Source of the DNA: Nipponacmea schrenckii | Lineage: Eukaryota > Mollusca > Gastropoda > Lottiidae | Direction of reading: 5' to 3' | NCBI GenBank assembly: GCA_030562195.1 | Contig: CM060200.1 | Location: 20,065,023 to 20,129,022 of the forward strand | DNA length: 64,000 nucleotides | In this document: positions 1 to 10,534 of the stretch, piece after piece | Position numbering within the stretch: the stretch's first letter is position 1 | Layout: each line of letters starts with the position of its first letter | Position numbers and translations under genes: made by a program | Notes under the pieces: generated by a model | What the model was told of the DNA's origin: nothing | The model's input: the letters and a program-made list of their open reading frames with translations, nothing else | The model's database searches: none

Positions 1-1885
1 GTCTCCGATAGATACAAGGTTGAAAATAGTTACCAGAGGCTATATAGGGGCTGATGTTTCGACAACTTTAATAATAAACGTCTTTGATCAAGACAATATT
101 TTAGATTATCAGGAAAATACCTCTTATAATTTAACTTATTGACCTAATGATAAAAGAAATACTGCTACACGTTTTATTCGTGTTGCCTCAATGAAACTTT
201 AAGAGTAACTTCTCAGTTTATCTTTTTTGCAATCTGATTTAAATTAGCTTACCGTCTTGAGTCGCCATTCACGGTGATTAGAAGTTGAACTAAGTATGAA
301 CAGCATTGAAAATTATCACCTTCAATGTAATTTACTCAATAAATCAAATTAGCTGTGGGATTGGCTGAATTTAGATTTAAAATTCAATTAGTGTTTCAAT
401 TCAATTAGTGAAATTGTTAGGCCCTGTTCTTAACGGTTATCCACTTACTATCCAAACCGAATTACGAAATCTTTGAAACGTTGATGACAGATTAAATCGT
501 ACTAAATAAGATTTGTCATAATGTGATTGAACATTGTAGAATTTAATCGTTTTCTCGACAGCTTAACAGTATCAGCAACCATTTGGCCAGTAATTTGCAT
601 CATATTTACTTCCCTTTATTTTCACGTAGTATTAATATCTAAGATAAAATGATAAAACATTGTGACTATAACAGGAGACTTTTCATGAAATACTTTTCAA
701 AATATATTTCTGTGAAATCAAGTTCAAAATATGTATAAATGGCGTCAAGTCATAAACAAAGCTTTCATGGCACAATACCTCCATTACCATCTTTGATCCA
801 TTACATCCATGAAGATAAGATACATAGAAACTGTAGCATCATTTACCCACAGTCTGGAAGTTCTTCTTGAATGTCACTTCATAGCAATATACAAATTAAA
901 CTAAGTAAATTACTTAAAGGCGCAGATCCATTGAAAGAGTATCTGTATAGGAGAGGTAGTACCCATTTTGAGCTCGTTAAGAGTCTACGAAACTACTTAA
1001 TGGTTCTTCCATAGCCGTAATTTAAAGCCATTTCTTACTACCTTGGAAGCGTTTTTCAAAATTATCTTTATCATTATAGAGATTACACTCTTTGGTCATG
1101 GCCAAAGTAAGTTTAACTGGAGAGTATAAAACTTAATTCCTAAGTTTAAGGCATTAAATCTTATTTCCCTTAGAGGTACATGTATTCATTTTCCAGTGGC
1201 TGCACTATCTTCCCGAGACTGGGTTTCGAACAAGGAGCAGTCCAAATAAACAGAAGGGGCTAGTGATTGAAATTCAAAATGTGACAGATTAGTGGAATCC
1301 ATACACATAAAAAATGCCATAGATCGACCGAGGAGTTTTCCCAAGTGCTAAAGCTAACAGTGATTTCAACAGAGATTATGATATTAAAATGAGAATATCT
1401 TCAATCGATAAGCGTTTGAAAGAAACAATTTAAAGGATATTCTCTTACAAATACCTCAGTCTTAAATCAGTGATAGAATGGATTGGTATTCAATGATGAT
1501 GGGGGTCTATGGAGAATTTAATAATATCGAAATTTCGTGTTCTTTCTCTCTTACCAGTACAAGACAAATATCTGAATTGATCAGAAAATATCCACAGCAT
1601 CACGTAAACACGAATCTGACTTTTCCTCTTTAATTTCTGTAATAATGCTATTGTTTGGCACAAGCCTTAACCCCGTGCCGAAAGATTCCCTATTAACACG
1701 ACCTTTGGCTTTATCTAAAGCTTTCGGCTCTTCCCCTCATTTCAAAATATTCATGACTAATTTTCATCTTCTAATTGAAAGCCATAAAATACTACATAAC
1801 TTGAAAAACTTGACGGAAACAGGAATATGTTTCAAAGTTAGTTAGATGTAATATGCGATAAATACAGATGAATAACAAATAACTG
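1..1885. other. no gene recognised
   Basis: AT-rich DNA with only short stop-interrupted reading frames. No protein motif, RNA gene or clear repeat was recognised. It lies 3' of the first esterase gene copy and is probably intergenic. Confidence 0.6.
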
Positions 1886-1891
1886 TTTATT
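1886..1891 (-). terminator. polyadenylation signal of esterase copy 1
   Basis: Canonical AATAAA on the minus strand, 9 bases beyond the TGA stop of the gene ending at 1901. It is the nearest candidate 3'-end signal. The two other copies lack it because homology stops just before this point. Confidence 0.5.
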
Positions 1892-1900
1892 AGAACATTT

Positions 1901-3670
1901 TCACCAGTTACCCTGATCTCTTAGTTCCTCAATATAGTTCAATAAGAACATAACTTTTTGTTTGTTTATCCCCAATCCATAATGGTTTCCATCAAAACTC
2001 ACCATATTTTTTGTCATGGGTACGGTATTATAAACCGGAATATTCATTTTCTTTAATAGAAATTCCATTTCGGAAATATATTTCGTTACAATATGTAAGG
2101 ACTGTTGTAATAATGGGTTCTTTAAAAGTCCAGGAGCATGAGGTGTTGCAAATAAAAACTTTGTTTTTGGTCGAGTCTTCAGAATGTTTAAAACTGGCAT
2201 GAAATATTCATTCATAATTCTACGACTTTGAAATTGACTGTGAAGTCCTATTCCAGACACAATTAACGTTGATTCATTCTTGGTAATCCTATCAACATCT
2301 TCTTTAAAATCTTTAGCATACTTGACTTCATAATATACCTTTAAGATTAAATTTACTTTGCCAGAGCAGATACTTTTTGGAGTTCTGTCTATATGACCTC
2401 GACATAGTTTTTCTGTATACACATACATACCAGAGCACTCTTTCAGTATACCTGAAACATAAATGGTACATAATGAATCATCTGTTCACCTTATTACCTG
2501 ATTACCTTAAAGGAAGCGACACTCCGTTTTGCCCCTTATATTTGTCATCTTTATAATTTCTTTATCGACGAAAAAAAATAAATTTCAGCTGTACCATTTT
2601 TAGAATTATAATATGAAATCCCCTTTTTCCACAATGAATTAAATTAAAAAACATTTCACTTTCACCGAAAATTTAGTTATAAATTTTCTTAGATGCCTAC
2701 GGTGGTATTTTTAGGACCTGTTTATTTTTTTTATTCATGATTTTATTTCACTAGATTTTTTGTATTTATTTGACTGATATTTTATTTTTCTTTTCTATTT
2801 TATGTTTAGAACATATATATTATGCGTCAGAATATAACAATGAAAATTCACAAAGCAAAAAAGAAAAATAACTAGAATCAAATCATAAATAAAAAAATTA
2901 ATACAGGTAGGTCCTAAATTAATCACCTTATATAGATACATCAACGAATAGATTAAATGGCAGAAAATTCTTATTTTTGTTTGAGACTATGGCGTGAAAT
3001 GTGTTTACTTACTCTCTGTTGAATTTATCTTAAGTGCTCCAGTTTGGAAATTATTCCTTAATAATGACAAAAGTGCAGTGAATAAGTGTCTCATGTACGA
3101 GTCACCGACTATAAGAATTGTTTTACCACTTAATAACTTGCAAGCCTGCTGACTATCATAATATCGGATAGAACAGGTTTTATCTCTTGGTATCCATTGT
3201 GAATATTCAGCATGAATAGATTGTCTTTCATCTAAACAATTAGAACATCGACATTCTTCTACACTTTTCTTGACACATGTATAATTTTCACAACAAGGGG
3301 TGGAACCTTTAGCATTGCAGAGAGCTCTGATAAAATTACCCGTCTGCCCCAAATATTGTAAATTTCCACATTTTTTATCTAGTCTTTCTAATGTTTTAGG
3401 AATTCCTTGTCCAAGTCTTGCATATTCCAGGAATTCTTCAATTTCTTTTCTTTGGATATCTGTCATTTTATGAGGTAGCCAGGATCCATTTTTCATGACT
3501 TCCAAAACACTTTTCTGACACACCTTCGTAGTAATGGTTGATTGAATGATTCTTTTAAAATCTCTTAAAGTACCCATGAACTGTTTATTTTGTGGAATAA
3601 AATGTCTCTGATAAAACATGACAACCAGAATACAGACTATAGAAGGTAATATAAATACTTTCCATGAACA
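1901..3670 (-). CDS. SGNH/PC-esterase-like type II membrane protein, copy 1
   Basis: Two coding exons are visible: 3670-3013 and 2451-1901, joined by a 561-bp phase-1 intron (donor GTAAGT at 3012, acceptor TTTCAG ending 2452); the split codon reads Ser. The first exon starts with CSWKVFILPSIVCILVV, one hydrophobic segment near the N-terminus that looks like a signal anchor. A Cys-rich lumenal region and the block-I motif ILIVGDSYMRH follow. The second exon ends with a DGNHYG motif, a DxxH-type Asp/His pair. GDS plus DxxH is the catalytic signature of the SGNH/PC-esterase superfamily (plant TBL, NXPE and CASD1-like proteins), which acylate or deacylate glycans in the Golgi. The substrate cannot be told. 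The reading frame meets TAG directly upstream of CSW, where copies 2 and 3 have CAG. All three read as splice acceptors (tttag/tccag), so at least one 5' exon is missing. This is the most diverged of the three copies. Confidence 0.75.
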
Positions 3671-4025
3671 CTAAAATATATAATATTAAATAATGAGGAA
3701 TTGCCATAGACATCGAAAGAATGACATTGCCGCGATAAAGTTGGGTGTCCAATGTGATATGCGTTGTTGGATAATAGACAATGGTTGTCTCTGCACACAG
3801 TTGGTTTCTTCTATCTTCTATTGACCCACAGTGTACACCGCACCGGAAACCATTACAGCCTGAAAGGAACTGATTCACCATTCGTTTGTTTTGGGATGAA
3901 ACTTGGTGTGAGTGTTCCTAATTAAAAATTTGGGCGTATTACGATGGCCATCGCTGTTTTTAAATGTAGTTTGGGAAAATCTTTGAATTCGATCCCAGTC
4001 AGACTTCTTTCACCACTATCATATT
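3671..4025. other. 5' flank or first intron of esterase copy 1
   Basis: This stretch has patchy similarity to the matching flank of copy 2 (around 24,380-24,540), for example the words tccaatg(t/c)gat and tctg.acaca..ttgg. The flank therefore seems to have been duplicated with the gene in an older event. A 98-residue frame here (3585-3881, minus) overlaps the coding exon out of frame and is not a gene. The missing 5' exon may lie here but could not be fixed. Confidence 0.4.
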
Positions 4026-4369
4026 GCTTAAAAGTCATTCATCCCAAAGAGTCCATTTGTGGTCCAAGGAACACAACTCTGTATAAATGAGATTAAAGGC
4101 TTTGGTAGAGATCACAAGGTAATCAATGGTGAATGTCACAAGACTTTAGCCTTGAAAAGTTTTAAACTTAAACTAAAAAGCAAAGTCGAAATTCAATGTT
4201 AAATTTCAACGTCAAAACCGGAAGTGGTATCAAATTTTTAAACATTACTTTTTTTAAAATCAATATACCTACTTTTAATCATATTGATAGAATCATAATT
4301 GTAGACCTTTGCAGAAGGGTAAAAAATGGAGAAAACAAAATTGGAGCTAAAGAAGTCGGGACAAAGCTC

Positions 4370-5110
4370 AACATTTGAGTTTTTTAAAAACAAGGGCAAT
4401 AACAGTAAATATATTTTGATTGGTCAGATTTTCAATAGGGTTCTTTCAAGGATAGGTGATTATAAACACTCATTTTTCGTCAAAATCCATCAAGAAACAA
4501 ACTCTCTATCGCGTCCACAATAAATTGAACGATTTTTCAAGTTCAAGTGCAATAATTTATATTCAATGTTTTCGATTTGTTTGACTTTCAACAGGGTGCA
4601 ATCTTAGGAGATTAAGAACTCCCATGACACATTTCGTCAAAATCCATCAGCAAACCAGCTCTTTATCGTGTCCACAAAAATTCAAAAACAAGGGCAATAA
4701 CTCATGGTAATTTTTCAACAGGGTTCATCATTGGATTATTATAAACTCTCACACTCAATTTCATCGAAATTCATTAAGACACCAGCCCTTATCTTGTGCA
4801 TGATAAATTTAAAGCTTATTCAAGAACAAGGGCATTTACTTAAATATTTTTTACGATTGGTCTGATATTCTATAGACTTCATCCTTGAGTAAATACAAAC
4901 ACTTACAACAAGTTGTATCAAGAAACCAAATTGTACACTTTTAAAGAACAATAACTCGTATTTAATATTTATTTTTGATTGATCTGATACTCAATAGGGC
5001 TTTTCCTTGGATTATAGCAACTCTTACACCAAGTTTCGACAAAATTAAGTAAAAACCCAGCTCCTTAGCGTGATCACAAAGAATTAAAGACACGGGGAAT
5101 AACCCGACGG
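4370..5110 (+). repeat. degenerate tandem repeat, about 120-165 bp units
   Basis: About five diverged units share the ordered words 'tcgtcaaaatccatcaa', 'ccagctct.tatcgtg', 'aacaagggcaataa' and 'tcaatagggtt', with starts near 4470, 4630, 4757, 4907 and 5023. Non-coding. The same block is in duplicon B (30,830-32,370), where a LINE fragment interrupts it. This style of low-identity repeat is common in molluscan intergenic DNA. Confidence 0.6.
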
Positions 5111-5544
5111 CTTTTTACGTCAAAATAAAGGTTAACAGGTTATACTAGTATGTGACATGACTGAGAACTCTGATCACGACATCAAAATAAAATAACAACC
5201 CATCTCTCACACTTTTCACTCATGACAGTCTTGCATCGTACACCTTTTTCCTCCCTCGTATAGTTGAACAATGAAAAATCCCATGCTTACTGGTCCCATT
5301 GAACTGAATGGTTAAGTTTCCAACTGTAAGACTAAAGACCCGAAAAACCTATCTCTTTGTGTTAATGCATAAAACACATACCTTCATTTTGGAAACTGGT
5401 AGAAACTGGACGTACGTTTGATATCTTACTCATCTAGTGGTGACAGATGTTTTCTGAAGTACGAAGACTTCAGAAATTGATGCGTGACAGAGTTAAGAGT
5501 ATCATCTGGTGGTATTGGTAATCATTGCAGATGTTTGAATTACA

Positions 5545-5785
5545 ATTTGCTTGGATACTTTGGAAATGTCGGACGTGAGTTCTAATCTCCACCGCAGTGT
5601 GAAGGTCCGATGACCTTGAATAAGTCATCTTCACTCACAATTCCAGTCCACCCAGCTGTAAATGGGTACGGATAATCCGGAAAAGATCAATGCCAAGAGG
5701 TTTGGCCAAAGACCAGCTGGTAGAAAGGATCCCTGTCACGGCGGACTTAGTTGGTTTTCTTGTAAAATAAATATAGTTGTTAAGT
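5545..5785 (+). mobile_element. SINE-like dispersed repeat, copy 1
   Basis: About 240 bp that recurs at 32,611-32,840 (through the segmental duplication) and, on the other strand, at 58,795-59,030. The head carries a weak Pol III B-box-like string (agttctaatctcc). The body contains ccagtccacccagctgtaaa, and the tail reads cttgtaaaataaat. No A box is clear, so a tRNA-derived SINE is only an inference. Confidence 0.55.
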
Positions 5786-5904
5786 ATAGGTTGATGGTCG
5801 ATAGGTAGTCAATAAGTCTTATAATAACCGTTGAAAGAGAACAGAAGGTTCACATTGACAAACTTTAGACCGATTAACAAACTAAAATAGATTACCTAAA
5901 AAAA

Positions 5905-7737
5905 AACAACTAGAACCGTAGGAACGGTACTGAGCAGTGTGCATGCGAATATTAATATTGGTGAGACGTTGCATTTTGAATCCAGAGTGAAAAACAAAAT
6001 AACATTCGGTATGTAAATATGAATTAAATAAATACAAAGTCGCAATGATGATCAAAATAGCTAGTGTTATACATCATTGGAAAGAGAAAAACAAGTTCAT
6101 TTCATGAAAAAAGGCTATTTCTGTCATATTTGAGGGAGCTGGTTAAAAAACACAATTTTCAAATGGTCGAAAAAACGGAGATAAGCATTGGATTGAATAA
6201 CCTTTAAAATTAGTATTTTGTTAATATTTACAATATTCTTGTAATAATATTAAAAATGTAATATGTGGGAGATCAAATTATGGCATTAACTTTGACTTGC
6301 TATACCTTTGGATAATTAAAAGATCCAAAGTCAAATGACCGAGACGTATTTTATCTCCAATCCGCATATTTAGACTGCACATGTTAGTAATATTATTTCG
6401 GACGTTGTTCTTCAATGTGCCTCAAAAATTTGATTTACCTCTGAACATCCTACTGTTTCCTATATAAGAGAGTTAACCCACTGCTCTCCAATCTTTAATG
6501 ATCTTTTTTGACGCAGTGGATTAATCATATTCAGTATATTCCATACAACAGACTTAATTCAATATCAAAGTTTTATGTAAAAGTTATGAATGGTTAAAAT
6601 AAAAATATGTTTTAAAATACATATGAAATATATTTATTGAATTTAACCTTTATAAGCAGTATTTTGTTAACAATATTATTAAATTATTAGAATAATTTTC
6701 AGTTGGCTTGATTAAATAGATTAACCATTTATGTAATTATTTTGTATTTCGCAAGATCAAATTACCTCCCTTATCAACGTTGATTCAAACGGTTGATATT
6801 AATAACAAAACGTGTATTGTGACTAGTTTCGGAGAGCTATAAAACCGGAAGTAACCATAGGAGAACAAAAATGAACATACCATTGGATAGATTTGATCAA
6901 GAGGTATATCTTGTAATTTGGCCTCCATGTCTTCAAAGGTCAAGGTCACAAGGTATGAGCCTTGAAAGTTTTAACAATTACTGAAAATATTCAACCGGAA
7001 ATTGCAAAAAAGCAAAATCGAAATTCAAAAATTCCTTTCGATACTTTTTTGCGCAATCGACTGTAGTTACCAGAAATACAAATATCACACAACTCAGATT
7101 TAACCCTAAGGCCCCATTTTGATTTTTACAAAAGTGGGTCATATCAATTTTGCGGCCAAACTATCAACAATTCCTACCCTAAAAGTGTCCTTCATTCTTT
7201 AAGTCATATCGATAGAAACCTATCAATATAAGTTTTGGTGACATTCAGACTTATACTTAATGAGTGGGCTAACCGGAAGTTTGTATCTTTATTTTGAGGA
7301 AACCGGAAGTGATGCAAAATTTTTGTTTCAACGAAATTGCTTTCTTTTGTGGTCGGTTTTAGCACAACAAATTTCAAATCAATCGGACAAATACACGAGA
7401 AAAAAGGAAAATTTGGTCAAAATTGGCAAAATTCGGGTCAAAAATGTGTCCTATGAATTTTCAAAATTCGAATTTCTTTTAATGCTATCATATTAGATAT
7501 TCGAGAAAGATTCTAAAATTGAAAATCCGAGCACAATTGAAGCAAAAACGCGCCTTTAATGACCAATTTTCTGATTTTTGAACAGTTTTTAATTTAGCAA
7601 AAACACAATTTATATTCATTCAGTAATAGACCGTTGTTGTAACTATTATAGTTGCTGAAGACTACTCGTTACAAAATCATAATTTTTAAAAATTACGAAA
7701 ACAAAAGCAGTGTGTTCGATAGAAGACACTGCAACAA
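5905..7737. other. 1.83-kb stretch present only in duplicon A
   Basis: Absent from duplicon B, where the flanks are joined by an A/C-rich filler at about 32,950-32,972. The word aacaact occurs at both ends, so this is either an insertion with a 7-bp target duplication or a microhomology-mediated loss in B. It contains accggaagt and aaggtcaaggtca motifs, like the foldback spacer at 11.5-12.1 kb, but no coding potential. Confidence 0.6.
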
Positions 7738-8299
7738 ACAACTGTGTTATTCACCAATTCATTGTACCGTGCCTTCAATTTCATTTTTTCAGCCCGGTTT
7801 CCCCTTGCCAGTCATACAGGTCGGTCGGACTGACTTGGGAAAAGCGTCTTGTCATACGGATCACGCCACGTGTGATAAAGGGCGGACCCCTCGACAGTTA
7901 GAAATCACAAAAAGAGTAGACTCATGCCACTTTCCTGGCAAAACTTCCCACATTGCACACTGCATGGTGTTGCCCGCCTCCATTACAGAAGAGTAGGATG
8001 TAAAACTACATTAATTTCATTTCATTTTTATGTTCATTCTAAGACGCAGAATATAAAGTGTTCCAAAGTGTAAAGTTCGATACATATAGTTTGTTCCCCC
8101 CACAACCTAATGATGGCAGGATGGACTAAAAGCAAATTCTGAACTCGGGTGAAGGGCAAAGATAATTTCAGATAAGAATTTTGGTGGTAAATGACTCTTT
8201 ACTACGAAATGACTCCATACTTTTTGATATGCGCAAGTGTGCTTACCAGGTGACATAATGTACCTTTAAATCTGTTGCAAAAAGGAGATGTATTGACAA

Positions 8300-8590
8300 G
8301 TATGTGTGTGCGTGCCTAACTGAAATCGTGCGTTAATAAATGTTGATCTAATTTGCCTTAATAGATGTGTGGCTAATTCAAGGTGTGCCTAAATGAGTGT
8401 GCCTAAACGACAGTGTGTCCTATTTAAGAGTGTGCCTTATTGAGTATGTGCTGAAAGTGTGCCTAAAACGCTGTGCCTTAAACGTTCTCCCTAAATAAGA
8501 CTGTGCCAAAATGACACGTGCTTATCTGACCGTGTGCCTAAAGTACTGTGTCTAAATGAGGTGTGGTTAATAAATGTGTGCCTTAATGAC
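8300..8590 (+). repeat. degenerate short tandem repeat (gtgtgcctaaatga type)
   Basis: Irregular repetition of a GTGTGCCTAAATGA-like word with 14-25 bp spacing and much decay. Its duplicate is at 33,550-33,850. No coding role is seen. Confidence 0.6.
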
Positions 8591-9046
8591 GGTGAACCAT
8601 AAGTTCCATCCTAGGCCTGTACATTTAGGAGAATCAACCCCTCCCTTTCCGGAAATTGTAATAAGAGACATTTATACACTCTGCCTAAGATCCATAAGCA
8701 TTCTAACAAGGAGTGGTTTATGCCTTTTGATTTGCAGTGTCAGAATATATTTGATCATAACTTAATATCACTAGCATGTCAACATCGAGCCTACCTTAAG
8801 GACACAACTGATTTTGTCATTAATAAAAAAAAAACTTCAGTTCCCATTTGAATGCAATTTTAATTTCAATGGACGTAAATTCTATGTATAAAAATATCGA
8901 TAACACTGCAAGCTTAATAACAGTTCGTTAAGCTTTTACTGCAGATCCAATAGAGCCGACGTTGCAAATCTAAATTTCTTAGATATTTGTCGAAGCGATT
9001 TTAAAATTAATGGTAAAACATAACAAACTTCAGATTGGCCATGGGC

Positions 9047-9058
9047 AATTGATTCGTA
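9047..9058 (+). repeat. left target-site duplication of the composite LINE
   Basis: aattgattcgta. The right copy is ttgattcgta at 22,541-22,550, directly after the poly(A); its first two A bases are indistinguishable from the tail. The unoccupied site is intact in duplicon B at 34,786-34,797. Confidence 0.9.
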
Positions 9059-9090
9059 AAAAACATAACTAGTTTGTTGACTGGTGATTA

Positions 9091-10534
9091 TAGACCGGCA
9101 GCCCAGGGCCTCGAAGGTAGACGAACTGGGTACCAATATCTGAGCACGGAGGCATGTATGGGATCACTAAGGTTGTCTGAATATGGCATTCTGGCATGCC
9201 CCCCCTGGTGGGGAAGGGGATGGCTACCCTTCTAAAGGGCCCCAAAATAGGTTCAAACTAGTTGACGGAGATACCACCCGAAATCTCCACCAATGTCCAC
9301 TTAGTACCTTAAGATATTCAGCAGTGCAGATGGCAGAAATTTTGTCTGGTGTGGAGTGGGTGCCAGACGACCCTTAAAGGGTCCCAAAAAGGGGCTATCC
9401 TAGATGACATTGGAACCAACCGAAACTTATGCCAAAAGAACCAGTAGGGTATGTAGAGTGTAAAACACCCAATGCCAGAAAAATTATCCGGTGGTAGGGT
9501 CGTGCCAGAAGCCCTTCAATTTTGGACCCTTCAAAAAGCCCACAGGATGGGTTCAGACTACATTGCCGAGGTACCACCCGAAATCTCCACCAATGTCAAT
9601 TTATTACCTTAAGTTGTTCAGCAGTGCAGATGGCAGACATTTTTTCTGGTGTGAAGATGGTGCCAGACGGCCCTTAAAGGGTCCCGAAAAGGGGCTATCC
9701 TAGATGACATTGGTACCAACCAAAACTGATGCCAAAAGAACCAGTAGGGTATGTAGAGTGTAAAACACCCAATGCCAGAAAAATTATCCGGTGGTAGGGT
9801 CGTGCCAGAAGCCCTTCAATTTTGGACCCTACATAGGGCCCACAAGATGAGTTCAGACTACATTGAGGAGATATCACGCGAAATCTCCACCAATGTCAAC
9901 GTATTACCTTAAGTTGTTCAGCAGTGCAGATGGCAGACAATTTGTTTTGTGTGGAGCGGGTGCCAGACGACCCTTAAAGGGCCCCTAAAAGGGGCTATCG
10001 TAGATGACGTTGGTACCAACGAAAACTAATGCAAAACAAAAGACTCAAAATGTCAGACATATTATCCAGTGGAAGAGTTGTGTCAAAAGCCCTTAAATTT
10101 TGAACTCTTCAAAGAGGCCAACAGTATGACTTCAAACTTGATTGAGGTGATACCACCTGAAATCACAACCAATGTATACGTGTTACCTTATGGGGGTTCT
10201 GTCTAGTATAGAGCACCCAATGCTATACAGATTTATTCCGGTGGTAGAGTTGTGCTGGAACCATCATTTTTAAAATGATTCACCACTGCAAATTTATTTT
10301 TCTTATTACTGAATCAATCATTGTTCACCATCGACTGTTAACTTTAAGTCACACTCAACCAGAACCAACTAACCCTTATTATTGGTATTGGAAGGTTGTT
10401 GTTCTGGTAGCAAATACCATAGTGGCCATCACCGCAAGGCGTCGCTTGACAGAATCGTGTAATATGCATCTGATTGGTCAGAGGGGCTTTGACCAATCAG
10501 ATGCATATGACAAGATTTTGTCAAGCGACGCCTT
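9091..10534 (+). repeat. foldback arm 1 with 300-bp subrepeats
   Basis: Built from about 3.5 tandem units of 300 bp; the word tagatgacattgg recurs at about 9,400, 9,700 and 10,000. The units decay towards the inner end, and the arm closes with a 99-nt palindrome (10,436-10,534). Open frames of 60-92 codons here repeat with the units and are mirrored in the other arm. They look non-coding. Confidence 0.85.
10436..10534. repeat. 99-nt near-perfect hairpin at inner end of arm 1
   Basis: AAGGCGTCGCTTGAC (10,436-10,450) pairs with 10,520-10,534. ATATGCATCTGATTGGTCA (10,462-10,480) pairs with 10,490-10,508 around a 9-nt loop. The same hairpin is in arm 2 at 13,215-13,313. Confidence 0.85.

Larger units (their letters stand above)
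4026..9058. repeat. segmental duplicon A, left part
   Basis: This part aligns collinearly with 30,447-34,797 from the shared start gcttaaaagtcattc. The two copies differ by several indels: a LINE fragment only in B (31,094-31,884), about 215 bp only in A (5,238-5,455), about 1.83 kb only in A (5,905-7,737) and a MITE only in B (34,179-34,645). It continues at 22,551 after the composite insertion. Confidence 0.9.

Noticed and set aside
3585..3881. 98-codon minus frame upstream of esterase copy 1
   Set aside because: Out of frame with the esterase exon it overlaps and not conserved as a frame in copies 2 and 3.
7652..7996. 114-codon plus frame in duplicon A
   Set aside because: The B counterpart (about 33,000-33,240) does not keep the frame and no domain is seen.
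8574..8765. 63-codon plus frame present in both duplicons (also 33,835-34,026)
   Set aside because: Similar in both only because the DNA was duplicated; no domain, and it starts inside a degenerate tandem repeat.
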